Source: Bryobacterales bacterium
GTDB lineage: Bacteria > Acidobacteriota > Terriglobia > Bryobacterales > Bryobacteraceae
Direction of reading: 5' to 3'
Assembly: GCA_025463005.1 (NCBI GenBank)
Contig: JAOAPR010000187.1
Location: 1 to 64,000 of the forward strand
Length of the DNA stretch: 64,000 nucleotides
A program made the position numbers and the translations under genes. The notes beneath the pieces were generated by a model that was given only the letters and a program-made list of their open reading frames with translations, had not been told where the DNA came from and searched no databases. Below, piece after piece: positions 36,652-45,610 of this stretch. Each line of letters opens with the position of its first letter. Positions within the stretch are counted from its first letter, which is position 1.

Positions 36652-37794
36652 ATGGTTCTGCACAACCTTTTCTTCCTGGTGCTGGCCTGCGCGGCTTATT
36701 TTTCGCTGATTCCACTGTTCGAAAAGCAGGTCGCCGATGCCCGGGCGCGGGAAGCGGCCATTCTGGAACAGATTCATGGCGAAAAGGCTGAGGATCTCCA
36801 GGTCGAAAAAGTCTACCAGGACGCTATTTCGCGGGCGAAAATTACGTTGTTTCTGGTTCTGGGGAGTATCTACATACTCGCAGTCGTGTTGCTCGAGGCG
36901 GCCATCATTCCGCTGTATGTATACCGGCCTCTGCGGCGCATGCTTGAAGCCGACACGGCGACGCGCGCCGGAAATCGCGAGCGCGAGCTAATCCCGCCGA
37001 TCGAAATCCTGGGCGACGAGATCGGCCAGATCATGCAGTCTCGTAACGACACCGTGGCCGAGCTGCGCCGTCAGGAAGACGAGTTGGCTGCGGCGCTCCG
37101 GCGTTTGGAGGAGCAGGATCGCCTCGTTAGCCTGGGTCTGCTTTCCGCTAGCGTCGCGCACGAACTAAATACGCCGCTCGCGGTCTTGCACGGGTCGATC
37201 GAAAAACTCATCGAGACAACCGATGATCTGCATACGCTCGAAAGACTCGCCCGCATGCAGCGCGTGACGCAGCGCCTGCGAACCATCAGCGAGAGCCTGG
37301 TCGACTTCGCGAAAGTCCGCCAGCAGCACACCGAGCCGGTGGCAGCCCGTGGCTTAATCGACGATGCCTGGGCCCTGGTGGCGATCGATCCGCGGGCATC
37401 GGGAATCACCTTCACTAACCTGGTTGACCCGGAGGAGCGCGTGATCGGCAATCCCGATCGACTGGTGCAGGTGTTCGTGAATCTTCTGCGCAACGCCGTA
37501 AACGCGGTCGAGATTCCCGGCGGCCGGGTGGATGTGCGGGCGCGGCGTGCGGACCGCGCCGGGGAACCGGGAGTCGCAGTCGCCGTGGAAGATAACGGTC
37601 CGGGGATTCCGGCCGACGTGCTGCCGGATATCTTCGACGCGTTCGTGACCACGCGGCTCGACGCGCGCGGAACCGGATTGGGGTTGACCGTGGCGGAAGG
37701 GATCGTCACGCAGCACGGCGGCGCGATCACGGCGGCGAATCGCCGTGAAGGCGGGGCGTGCCTGGAAGTGTGGCTGCCCGCACCGCGCGCGTAA
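36652..37794 (+). CDS. Membrane sensor histidine kinase
   Basis: From the ATG at 36652 the product is 380 aa: two membrane helices (~residues 3-20 and ~67-88) with a short periplasmic loop, a HAMP-like linker (VYRPLRRMLEAD), a coiled coil, the H-box SVAHELNTPLA with His170, N-box NLLRNAVNAVE, G1 DNGPGIP and G2 GTGLGLTV. A TTG at 36586 would add 22 residues including a basic NLKVRPK before the first helix, which is plausible. It is divergent from the ACIII operon and has no adjacent response regulator. The compact sensor loop gives no hint of the ligand; the location suggests, without proving, a respiratory or redox signal. Confidence 0.88.
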   Translation: MVLHNLFFLVLACAAYFSLIPLFEKQVADARAREAAILEQIHGEKAEDLQVEKVYQDAISRAKITLFLVLGSIYILAVVLLEAAIIPLYVYRPLRRMLEADTATRAGNRERELIPPIEILGDEIGQIMQSRNDTVAELRRQEDELAAALRRLEEQDRLVSLGLLSASVAHELNTPLAVLHGSIEKLIETTDDLHTLERLARMQRVTQRLRTISESLVDFAKVRQQHTEPVAARGLIDDAWALVAIDPRASGITFTNLVDPEERVIGNPDRLVQVFVNLLRNAVNAVEIPGGRVDVRARRADRAGEPGVAVAVEDNGPGIPADVLPDIFDAFVTTRLDARGTGLGLTVAEGIVTQHGGAITAANRREGGACLEVWLPAPRA

Positions 37795-37810
37795 AAAAAC
37801 GAGAAATTCT

Positions 37811-38203
37811 AGAGGCCTCGCGGACTATAAGCCGGTTTCTGTGCCCGCGGCTTGCGCCACGGCGGCAACCATTCCTCTGGGCCGGAGATTGCTCCCCAGC
37901 TCTAGCGACCTACCCGGAAGTCGTAACGGAGCGGGCCGCTCCTCCTCCCCTATTTGGTCTTGCTCCACATGGGGTTTGCCCTGCCGGCGCGCGTTACTGC
38001 GGCCGCGGTGCGCTCTTACCGCACCTTTTCACCCTTACCTCCGTTGCCAGAGGCGGTATATTTTCTGTGGCACTTTCCGTAAAACCCGCTTTGAGCGAGT
38101 CCCCCCGGCCGTTAGCCGGCATGCTGCCCTATGGAGACCGGACTTTCCTCCCCTGCCCATCGTGAAGATGAACCGGGGCGGTTGCCCGTCCGCGAGGCCT
38201 TCT
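37811..38203 (-). ncRNA. rnpB: RNase P RNA (type A)
   Basis: The minus strand carries the RNase P core: GGGGAGGAAAGTCCGG near the 5' end (around 38145), the conserved GGTAAGGGTGAAAAGGTGCGG in the middle and ACAGAAACCGGCTTATAG near the 3' end (around 37827-37845). The ends pair as a P1 helix: AGGCCTCGCGGAC at ~38188-38200 is complementary to GTCCGCGAGGCCT at ~37813-37825. The ~393-nt length fits ancestral type A. Ends are estimated from P1, not from a covariance model. It cleaves tRNA 5' leaders with RnpA. Confidence 0.93.
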
Positions 38204-38913
38204 ACTCATTATCGGGCTGGTAAGCGCTAAGTGCAAGATGCCGCTGCACTAAACGGCAAGGTGAAATTCTGACCCACCAGCGACCTTCTGCCGTCGCGTG
38301 ACCATTCGCCGTCACGCGATGGGAGGTAACGGTCAGCACTAGTTATCCAATGTAGGCCAGTGGTCTCAGGCGGATAGAAGCAAGTCGGACGACGCTAGCA
38401 GTTCGGGCCTACCCATGCCTTCTACCAAGCGTTCAAAAACTCAACAGAAACTTCAGCCTGACTAGAAAGGCCAGAAAGGCGGCACTTCATGCCGACTGGA
38501 ATGCAGTTCACACTGACGCGGTCTACTATAGCGCTTGATGTTATCGACGGGAAACGCATAATTGTCACTATTCCACGAGAAGCGATTCTTACGGTGCTCC
38601 CCGGCTTCGCTGATGGCGAGAAGATGGTTAGCGTGCTCTGGGGAAGCGGGTCGTCGTAATGTTCGAGATTGACCTGGCCATGCGCGGAACTGAGATCCGA
38701 AGCCGATCCGCCGCGGCGTAAATTAGCAGCGCAGTACCAGATGCCGTAACACCTGCACTCTCAGGTTAATCCTCTCTGCAGCAACACTTAGTATTACGCC
38801 GATAGATGCAGAGGGCGTATTGGGATGGCTCGTTTCGGGAGTGGACCGTCCTAAACCGTTGTTTAAAACAAGTTAACCTAGAAATGTCTTTACGCACAGG
38901 AGGCTCAGTACAC
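38204..38913. other. Long intergenic stretch between rnpB and the OmpA/PKD protein
   Basis: Apart from the small broken reading frame at 38489-38721, I see no gene. The 5' flank of rnpB (38204-38300) presumably contains its promoter, but no clear -35/-10 pair can be named. The base composition is less GC-rich than the surrounding genes. Upstream of the OmpA/PKD gene a good Shine-Dalgarno (AGGAGG at 38898-38903) is present. Confidence 0.5.
38489..38721 (+). pseudogene. Small conserved-looking protein interrupted by one frameshift
   Basis: An ATG at 38489 opens 56 codons ending at a TAA (38657-38659): GKRIIVTIPREAILTVLPG, then KMVSVLWGSGSS. In the next frame the reading continues without a stop as KRVVVMFEIDLAMRGTEIRSR to a TAA at 38719-38721. 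Joining the two at the four-G run 38640-38643 gives a smooth ~76-aa protein, of a type I recall from Acidobacteriota genomes where a LW...VMMFxxDLxxRG ending is common. Function unknown. Either a real frameshift or a homopolymer sequencing error. Confidence 0.5.
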
Positions 38914-41697
38914 ATGGTACGGAGATGCGTTGCACTGTTTTCGACTGCATTACTGCTAGGAACGGGATTGTGGGCCCAGGGATTAGATACCCAAGCCAGC
39001 AAGGATGACTGGGAGGAAATCAACTTCGATTTCAACTCCTCGGTCCTGGTGGACGGCTTTCCCAGCCTCCTCCGCTTAGCGGAACTGCTGCAGACCAACG
39101 CGGGCTACCATGTGCGCGTCGAAGGGCACACCGACGGAATCGGTTCGGACAGCTTCAACCAGCGCCTGGGCCTGGCGCGCGCCAATATGGTGCGCGACTT
39201 CCTGGTGAAGTACGGCGCCCGCACCAACCAGATCGAGACGATCACGCGCGGCAAGGCAGCTCCTAAGGTCGCCGATCCGAACCCCCGGCTGCGGCCCACC
39301 GATGAGGTGCGCTACATGAACCGGCGCGTCGTGCTCACGGTCACAGATGATCAGGGCCGCACGGTAGGGGCCGGCGGCGCAGGCGATGCCATTCGCGCCA
39401 TCACCAACACCGCTCCACCGCAGCCCGCCGGAGTGGCCGATTGCTGCAGCGAAGTACTAAAGCGTCTCGACAAGCTGGACGACATCGCCAAGATGCTGAA
39501 GGATCTCGCCGATCAGAACGCCGCGCTGCGCAAAGAGGTTGACGGGCTGCGGCAGAACCAGCAGGCCATTGAATCGCGGCTGAACCAGCCCGCTCCGCAG
39601 GCGCCCCAGCCGCCGTCGGCTTCCGAAGTCGCTACCGCTGTCAAGCAACAGTTGGACGCGGAAAAGACTCCGAAATTCCAGCTCCTGGGAGTCAATGTCG
39701 GCGCCGACAGTAACGGCGACGTCACCTTCACCGGCAAAGGCCGGTTCTTCGACACCCTCGGGACGCGCTTCGGCTTCCAGGCTCAGGCCGAGTATTACTA
39801 TCTGCGCGGACAGCGCGAAGGCCAGGCTGATTTCGGCCTCGTCGATCGCTTGGGTAAACGCGTTCAGGCCGGCTTATTCGCCAGCTTCAAGCATGTAACA
39901 CTGGCCGGCAATCAGAGCGGCGGAACCCTGGGACAAGGCGCGCTCGCGGTGGACTACATCTTCTCGCGCGGACGCGTCGGCATTTTCGGAACCAAGGGGT
40001 TCATGGATAACGCGCTGATCAATCGCGCCAATGAAGTGAATGCCAGCGGAGTGCTGCTGCGCAACGTCATCCTGGAACGCTACCTGAAAGTTGTGGATCA
40101 GGCGGGCGTCAGTGCCACCGTCGGCCTGTGGGGCAAGAATTACGTGGAAGGCAACGCCGGATACCTCAAGAGCGTGGCCTACGGCGACCGCGTCGGCGGC
40201 ACCGTGCGCCTGATCTTCCCATTGAACGACAAGATCGCGTTTACCGCCGAGGGCGGCGTCAACGAGACCATGCTCTCCCGCGGCAACGACGGCCGTGCGG
40301 TATTCGGCGTCCAGTTCGGCAACATGATCCGGCCCAAGGAATACCTGGCGGCCGATCACGCGCTTCCCATGGAAGTACCGCGGGTGCGCTATGAAATCGT
40401 GACCCGCCGGCTCCGCATCGGCAACGATCCGCCAGTGGCGGACGCCGGTCCGGACATGAGCAACGTTCCTCCGGGCACAATTCAGCTCGATGGATCGGCT
40501 TCCTACGATCCGGACGGCGATCCGATCACCTTCCAGTGGATCCAGGAAGGCGGGAGCACGCAGGTGACACTGGCGAATCCCACCACCTCCCGGCCGAGCT
40601 TTACGGCGGCAGCCGGACAGAGCTACACCTTCCGGCTGGTAGTTAAGGACGACCACGGCGGGCAGGGACAAGCTCGCGTGCGGATCTCTACGCGTGCCGC
40701 GGATCGCGCGCAGATTCTATTCTTCACCGCCGATCCGAAACAGACTATCGCCGGGCAGTCTGTCACGCTCTCGTGGCGGACGCTCAATGCCGATACGGCA
40801 AATATCGCGGGCATCGGGAACGTGGCGGTCAACGGATCGCTCTCGGTTTCCCCCAGACAAACCACCACGTATACCCTGACCGCGCGTAACAACGTAAACG
40901 ATGAAAGTTCGTCGGTCACTGTTTCTGTGATCGCCGTGCCGACCGACGTGTTCCTATTCGGGTGCGCGGCTACGCCCTCTACGATCAGCGCCGGCCAATC
41001 GTCGACGCTCTCCTGGACCAGTGCCAATGCCGATAGCGTGAGCATTTCGCCCGGCATCGGAGCGGTGCCCAAGACCGGCACGTTTGCGGTGACTCCGGCC
41101 CAGACCACCACCTACACAGTCACCGCCACAGGCGGAGGAAAGACCACCAGCTGCAGCATCGCCGTCACGGTGGGCTCGCCGCTTCCGGTGATCGCGAGCT
41201 TCACGGCGACTCCGTCGCCCATCGATGCAGGGCAGAGTTCCACCTTGCAGTGGAGCGTGCAGAACGCCGATTCGGTGAGCATCAGCTCGCTCGGGACGGT
41301 ATCGGCCAGCGGAACGCGCAGTGTTTCGCCCACGGCCACGACCGTCTACACTCTGACGGCTACTAACGCATCGGGCAGTGCGACCCGCACCGCGACTGTC
41401 GAAATCCGGGCGGGCGGCTCCGGCCCGACCGTCGTATTCCCCTCCGATTTCGTCTACACGACCGTCCGGGACCTCAAGCTGGATGCGTCCGGCTCGTTCA
41501 GCCCATCGGGGAACAATCCGCTGAGCTTCTACTGGACGGTACGCGGCGATAAAGCCACCATCTACCAGAGAACCTCGCCAACTCCGAATGTGTTCCTCCC
41601 TGGGAACACGGGGAACTACATCTTCGACGTGACCGTGACCGACAGCAAGGGCAATTCGACCACGAAGACCCTGACAGTGAGACTGATCGGACTGTAG
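38914..41697 (+). CDS. Surface protein: N-terminal OmpA-like domain, barrel-like middle, PKD and Ig-like repeats
   Basis: I start at the ATG at 38914, preceded by AGGAGG and followed by a signal peptide (MVRRCVALFSTALLLGTGLWA); product 927 aa. Residues ~30-140 are an OmpA/peptidoglycan-binding domain (INFDFNSSVLVDGF, RVEGHTDGIGSDSFNQRL). A coiled coil (~180-235) follows, then ~250-500 of amphipathic strands resembling an outer-membrane or beta-rich domain, a PKD domain (~515-610, DGSASYDPDGDPITFQW), three ~80-aa repeats (~615-860) each with LSW(R/T)xxNAD and TTTYTLTA, and a last PKD-like domain. It probably bridges peptidoglycan and the cell surface. Confidence 0.82.
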   Translation: MVRRCVALFSTALLLGTGLWAQGLDTQASKDDWEEINFDFNSSVLVDGFPSLLRLAELLQTNAGYHVRVEGHTDGIGSDSFNQRLGLARANMVRDFLVKYGARTNQIETITRGKAAPKVADPNPRLRPTDEVRYMNRRVVLTVTDDQGRTVGAGGAGDAIRAITNTAPPQPAGVADCCSEVLKRLDKLDDIAKMLKDLADQNAALRKEVDGLRQNQQAIESRLNQPAPQAPQPPSASEVATAVKQQLDAEKTPKFQLLGVNVGADSNGDVTFTGKGRFFDTLGTRFGFQAQAEYYYLRGQREGQADFGLVDRLGKRVQAGLFASFKHVTLAGNQSGGTLGQGALAVDYIFSRGRVGIFGTKGFMDNALINRANEVNASGVLLRNVILERYLKVVDQAGVSATVGLWGKNYVEGNAGYLKSVAYGDRVGGTVRLIFPLNDKIAFTAEGGVNETMLSRGNDGRAVFGVQFGNMIRPKEYLAADHALPMEVPRVRYEIVTRRLRIGNDPPVADAGPDMSNVPPGTIQLDGSASYDPDGDPITFQWIQEGGSTQVTLANPTTSRPSFTAAAGQSYTFRLVVKDDHGGQGQARVRISTRAADRAQILFFTADPKQTIAGQSVTLSWRTLNADTANIAGIGNVAVNGSLSVSPRQTTTYTLTARNNVNDESSSVTVSVIAVPTDVFLFGCAATPSTISAGQSSTLSWTSANADSVSISPGIGAVPKTGTFAVTPAQTTTYTVTATGGGKTTSCSIAVTVGSPLPVIASFTATPSPIDAGQSSTLQWSVQNADSVSISSLGTVSASGTRSVSPTATTVYTLTATNASGSATRTATVEIRAGGSGPTVVFPSDFVYTTVRDLKLDASGSFSPSGNNPLSFYWTVRGDKATIYQRTSPTPNVFLPGNTGNYIFDVTVTDSKGNSTTKTLTVRLIGL

Positions 41698-41710
41698 GAA
41701 CCTAAGCGAA

Positions 41711-41735
41711 AGGGCCCGTCTTCAGGGCGGGCCCT
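41711..41735 (+). terminator. Hairpin after the OmpA/PKD gene
   Basis: AGGGCCCG at 41711-41718 and CGGGCCCT at 41728-41735 form a perfect 8-bp stem 13 nt after the stop. There is no T run after it, so it is a candidate terminator or processing hairpin only. Confidence 0.45.
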
Positions 41736-41775
41736 GGTCTCGATGACTCTCAGGCTCGGCTTGTACGCTTGTAGA

Positions 41776-41869
41776 AGGTGGGCTTGCCCACCTCATGGCA
41801 CGGCGAGCGGTTGCAAAACCAACGGCCCAGGAGGGCAGGTCTTCAGACCTGCGGCGGGCTTGAGCCCCC
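41776..41869. repeat. Cluster of small palindromes between convergent genes
   Basis: Three compact hairpins occur in under 100 nt: AGGTGGGC-TT-GCCCACCT (41776-41793, perfect), GCAGGTC-TTCA-GACCTGC (41835-41852, perfect), and a GGGCT-TG-AGCCC hairpin (about 41857-41869). None has a T tail. The arrangement suggests a small mobile REP-like unit rather than terminators; no transposase is nearby. Confidence 0.55.
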
Positions 41870-41896
41870 AAAGTGTCGGCCCGGCGCACGCGCTAC

Positions 41897-41933
41897 AAAA
41901 AACGAAAGGGCCCGCCATCCGGGCAGGCCCTTT
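41897..41933 (-). terminator. Rho-independent terminator of the MoxR/VWA/DUF4159 gene string
   Basis: Read on the minus strand, an 8-bp stem (AAAGGGCC / GGCCCTTT) with an internal GC-rich loop is followed after two bases by six T residues (41902-41897). It lies 21 nt beyond the DUF4175-type stop, so it ends that transcription unit. Confidence 0.8.
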
Positions 41934-41953
41934 GTATCACTGCGGGGTTGCTA

Positions 41954-44900
41954 CTACTGTGTCTTGCCCTTGCCGAGCTGGCGGAAGTACTCTTCGATCG
42001 AATTGCGGAAGCCGTCCGGCATCCTCTCCGATCCGGCGCTGCGAACCTGACCGCCGCTCTCTTCGCCGAGCTTCTGGCGCATCTGAACCTCGAGCGTCTC
42101 GAGTTGCGGTAGCACGGTTCGGTTGAGCCGATCTTGCAGGACCGGTCCGGAAGTGTCGCCCACAGTGGCCTGGGTGAGCGCGCGTTCCACATCGGCGATC
42201 TGGCGAGACACTTCCGGATCGTCACGGAAACGCTGGCGCAGGTCGTTCAAGTCGCGTCCGAAGTCGCGAACGATTTGGCCCGGTTCGGCCCGGCGCCCAT
42301 CCGGCAGATCGTACCAGCCCTGCGGATTCCAACGTCCCCATTGCCCGCCGACGAATCCACCGCGATTGCCGCCGCCGAACTGGTTGCCGCCATTCTGATT
42401 CCCACCCGGCTGACCGCCCTGCTGTTGCCCGCCCGCTTGGCCGCCCTGCTGTTGCCCGCCCTGCTGGCCGTTCTGACCTTGCTGCTGGCCGTTTTGGCCC
42501 TGTCCGCCCTGCTTGCCATTCTGGCCCTGCTGATTGCCGGGCTGCTGGCCGCCTTGCTTGCCATCCTGGCCCTGCTGCTGCCCGCGGGCGAATTGTTCGA
42601 TCTGGCGACGCAGGCTCTCCACCTGGGCCAGCTGCTGATCGCGCTCATTCTTTCCCGCGCCCTGCTGCGTTCCGTCGCGCAACGCCGCCTGAGCCTGGCG
42701 AACGCCGTCGCGCATCTTATCCAGCGCGCGATTCACCGGGGGCAGCCATCCCGATTGGTTCACTTGGTCGCCCCGACCCTGGCGGATATATTCGGATGAA
42801 TACTGCATGCGGCGCTCCACGTCGTTCTGCTGGATCTCGCTCACCCCGTCCCGCAGACGCGTCGAAGCATCGGGCTGCGTGGCCCGCAAATCGCGCGCCG
42901 ATCTCTGAATATCCTGCTCCAGCTTCTTCAGCTCTTCCAGGTTCTTATCCATCTCAGAGGCGAGCTGCTCGCCTTGCTGCCGGTTAAGGCCGCTGCCGCC
43001 TTTTCCGTCCTTCGAGTTACCCGCGCCCTGCCGTAGGCGATTCTCGAGTTCCTTCTGCCGCTCGCCCACCTGATCGGCGCGCTCCTGAAGGTCGCCCAAC
43101 TGCCCGGCTGTATCCTGACGGCGCATGCGATCCGCCATGTCGCGAGCTTCCTGCATCCGCTCAGCCGCACGCCGCGCGGAGGCATCGGCCTGGGCCTTGT
43201 CGCCCTGCTCCTGCGCCTTTTGCGACGCACGCATATCGTCCTGAGCCTGCTGCAGACGATCCATCATTTGCTGCATTTGTTGCTGCCCCTGGCGATTCGA
43301 AGCGCTCTGCTGCCCACCGCTCTTGGATTGCTGGCCGGATTGCTGCCCGCTGCTTTGCGAGGACTGCTGGCCGTTGCGGCTCAATTGTCCGCTCTGCTGC
43401 CCTTGCTGCTGCTGTTGCATCTGCTGGAGCTGCTTGCGTAGTTCTTCGGCCTCGCGGCGAAGCTGCTCCTGCTCCCAGCGACGATCGACGCTGGCCTGCT
43501 GCTTGTTGTTGCCGTTCTGCTGCGCGAGCTGCTGCTGGCGGCGAGCCAGCTGCTCCAGCTTCTGCATCGCTTCATCGATCTGCTGCTGCTGGCGATCGCT
43601 CGAAGACTGCTGCGATTCGTACTGGTTCTTCTCGGTATCCAGCTCCAGGTCGAACAGGTTCGCCAGATCGCGACCGGCGTCCATTCCGCCGCCTCCGCCA
43701 CCGCCGCCCTGTTGCCCGCGCGCTACCTGAATGTCGCGGAACGTCGCCATGGCGCGCGAGAGGTGCTGAAGCGCCTTGTTCTCGGGTTCCAAAGCATCCG
43801 ACCACTTCTGGTTTTTAAGCTTGTCGGCCGCCGGACCCATTTCGGCCGCGGCTGCTTCCATTTCCTTCGTGAAGCTCTGGAAATCCTGGTTTTCAGTGGA
43901 AAGCTCGCGGGCCGTGGTGCGCTTGGCCATCGACGCGGCCTGTTCCTTGAGCTTGCTCTGCACCTCAGAAAGGTACTGGGCGTTTTCGGCGTTGGCCGTA
44001 GCGTTCTTGCCGCCGCGATTGAAATTATGCGTGGCCGCGATAATTTCCTTCTGGCGCTGGGTGATCTGGCTGGGATCGTTCTGCTGCCCGCCGCCACCTC
44101 CTCCGCCTCCGCCACCTGCCTGCGATTGCGAGAAGTTGCGCTCGTAAGGCTGCGCTTCGATAAACGTGATGTCGCCTATAGTCTGGGAGCGAGCGTCCCT
44201 GGCTGTGGCGTACATCGAGACGACATCGCCGGGAACCAGCTTGAAGTCTTCGAGATTGAGAACCACCTTGCCTTCGCCCGACTGGGTCCCTTTGGAATTG
44301 AGCAGCGGAATTACCTTCTCCGCCTGGCCGTTTACCGAATAGTGCAGATCCATGGACTGAAGACCGAAATCATCGCCGCCCTGGACCGTGACGGTGACCT
44401 CTTCAATCGGGCTGACCTTCGCATCCGCGCCGGGATGCGTGATCTTCACGCTTGGCGCTTCATCTATCTTGGCTTCGATGAAGTAATCCTGGGTAATCCG
44501 GACATTCTCCGAACCCTCGACCGCGGCGAAGTGATACGCGCCATCCTTCTCGATCGGCACTTTGGCGATCAGAATGTTGCCCTGCTTCGCTTCCAGGTCA
44601 ATCTTGGTCCCGTCGTTGAGCTCGATGATGCCGTTCTTCAACGGGCGGTCGGTTTCCACTTCCAGCTCGGCGACGGTTTTGGCCACTGCGCGCAGATCGC
44701 CGCCCGGATTCTCGACGTCGTCGCTCTTGCCGAGCCAGGACGGATAGTGATACGTAACCTTGATGTTCTTGACTCCCGCAAGATCGAGCACATCCAGCTT
44801 GTACGTCTTCGACCTGACGCCTGAGGCTTCGACGTAGTATTCCACCGGCTCGGGCACCGCGGCGAAAAGATACTCGTAGGAGGAATCGTTGGCGCGCGGC

Positions 44901-45610
44901 AGCATGGGCGCCTGTTCCCACTTGGCCGAGCTCTTGTAACGGGCCATCAGCCGCACTTCGGGCGCCTGGAACCCGACCAGCGTAGCGCGAATGGGAAGGT
45001 CGGAGCGACGGCGAACCAGCTTGTCGCCGGGCTCAACCGTAATCCGGTAGAAGCCACCGGCGAAATTCGGATCCTTCGGCGGACCCGCCCATAGCATGGA
45101 TGCGCCATACCCCAGGAATCCTGGACCGGCCAGAATCAGCCACAACAGTACTGCGCCCGCCGCACCGGCGGACGTGGCAAGGGCAAAGATCGATTTGTGC
45201 GTCACCACTTGAGTGGGCGACGCTTGCGGGGCGTGCTGAAGGGTATCGGCGGCCAGCAGATCGATAAAAGGATCCGTTCCGTCATCGCGGCGCTCGACAT
45301 ACGTCACCAGCCTCTCCTGGAAACCAGGGAAGACCGACTCGGCGCGGCCGGCAGCACGCCTCTGGTTCAGGCGGATCAACGGCATTACCAACGCCAGGCC
45401 CAGCGCAAAAGCCAGCGCCAGGAACAGCGTGATGCGCGCGATCACCAGGCTCGTCGAGGAAAACGCGAAGGCGTTGGTAATCAGAACCAGGGCCACGGTT
45501 GCGCCGAGTGCGACACCCAGTGTAACGGCTGCGCCCTTAGTAACTGCCTGCAGTCTAAGGCGCGATTCAAGGCCGCGCAGGTAATGGTTGAGTTGTTCGC
45601 GCGTGTTCAT
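41954..45610 (-). CDS. DUF4175-type membrane protein with very long Gln/Gly-rich coiled-coil region
   Basis: The ATG at 45610 overlaps the upstream gene stop (ATGA) and is taken as start; product 1218 aa. Two helix pairs lie near residues 23-85 and 145-175 (TKGAAVTLGVALGATVALVL and following). Residues ~180-500 are beta-rich extracytoplasmic modules. After a Gly10 run (~505-520) the protein becomes extended and alpha-helical, with long Gln-, Gly- and Arg/Glu-rich stretches (QQQQQGQQSGQ, GQNGQQGGQQQGG) to ~1090, then a WNPQGWYDLPDGRR segment and a helical C-terminus. DUF4175 proteins accompany MoxR/DUF58/BatA genes. The antisense strand shows long false frames caused by the low complexity. Confidence 0.8.
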   Translation of the reverse strand: MNTREQLNHYLRGLESRLRLQAVTKGAAVTLGVALGATVALVLITNAFAFSSTSLVIARITLFLALAFALGLALVMPLIRLNQRRAAGRAESVFPGFQERLVTYVERRDDGTDPFIDLLAADTLQHAPQASPTQVVTHKSIFALATSAGAAGAVLLWLILAGPGFLGYGASMLWAGPPKDPNFAGGFYRITVEPGDKLVRRRSDLPIRATLVGFQAPEVRLMARYKSSAKWEQAPMLPRANDSSYEYLFAAVPEPVEYYVEASGVRSKTYKLDVLDLAGVKNIKVTYHYPSWLGKSDDVENPGGDLRAVAKTVAELEVETDRPLKNGIIELNDGTKIDLEAKQGNILIAKVPIEKDGAYHFAAVEGSENVRITQDYFIEAKIDEAPSVKITHPGADAKVSPIEEVTVTVQGGDDFGLQSMDLHYSVNGQAEKVIPLLNSKGTQSGEGKVVLNLEDFKLVPGDVVSMYATARDARSQTIGDITFIEAQPYERNFSQSQAGGGGGGGGGGQQNDPSQITQRQKEIIAATHNFNRGGKNATANAENAQYLSEVQSKLKEQAASMAKRTTARELSTENQDFQSFTKEMEAAAAEMGPAADKLKNQKWSDALEPENKALQHLSRAMATFRDIQVARGQQGGGGGGGGMDAGRDLANLFDLELDTEKNQYESQQSSSDRQQQQIDEAMQKLEQLARRQQQLAQQNGNNKQQASVDRRWEQEQLRREAEELRKQLQQMQQQQQGQQSGQLSRNGQQSSQSSGQQSGQQSKSGGQQSASNRQGQQQMQQMMDRLQQAQDDMRASQKAQEQGDKAQADASARRAAERMQEARDMADRMRRQDTAGQLGDLQERADQVGERQKELENRLRQGAGNSKDGKGGSGLNRQQGEQLASEMDKNLEELKKLEQDIQRSARDLRATQPDASTRLRDGVSEIQQNDVERRMQYSSEYIRQGRGDQVNQSGWLPPVNRALDKMRDGVRQAQAALRDGTQQGAGKNERDQQLAQVESLRRQIEQFARGQQQGQDGKQGGQQPGNQQGQNGKQGGQGQNGQQQGQNGQQGGQQQGGQAGGQQQGGQPGGNQNGGNQFGGGNRGGFVGGQWGRWNPQGWYDLPDGRRAEPGQIVRDFGRDLNDLRQRFRDDPEVSRQIADVERALTQATVGDTSGPVLQDRLNRTVLPQLETLEVQMRQKLGEESGGQVRSAGSERMPDGFRNSIEEYFRQLGKGKTQ

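Noticed and set aside
42400-42600. Short near-identical direct repeats suggestive of a CRISPR or minisatellite
   Set aside because: The units are in-frame Gln/Gly codon repeats of irregular length with no unique spacers; no cas genes are present.
42134-42799. A Leu/Ala-rich plus-strand frame opposite the DUF4175-type gene
   Set aside because: It is the reverse complement of the CAG/GGC low-complexity tract (Gln becomes Leu, Gly becomes Ala), which mimics a membrane protein.
43712-44824. A 370-codon plus-strand frame
   Set aside because: Antisense to the beta-rich part of the DUF4175-type gene, no domain, and no matching start context.
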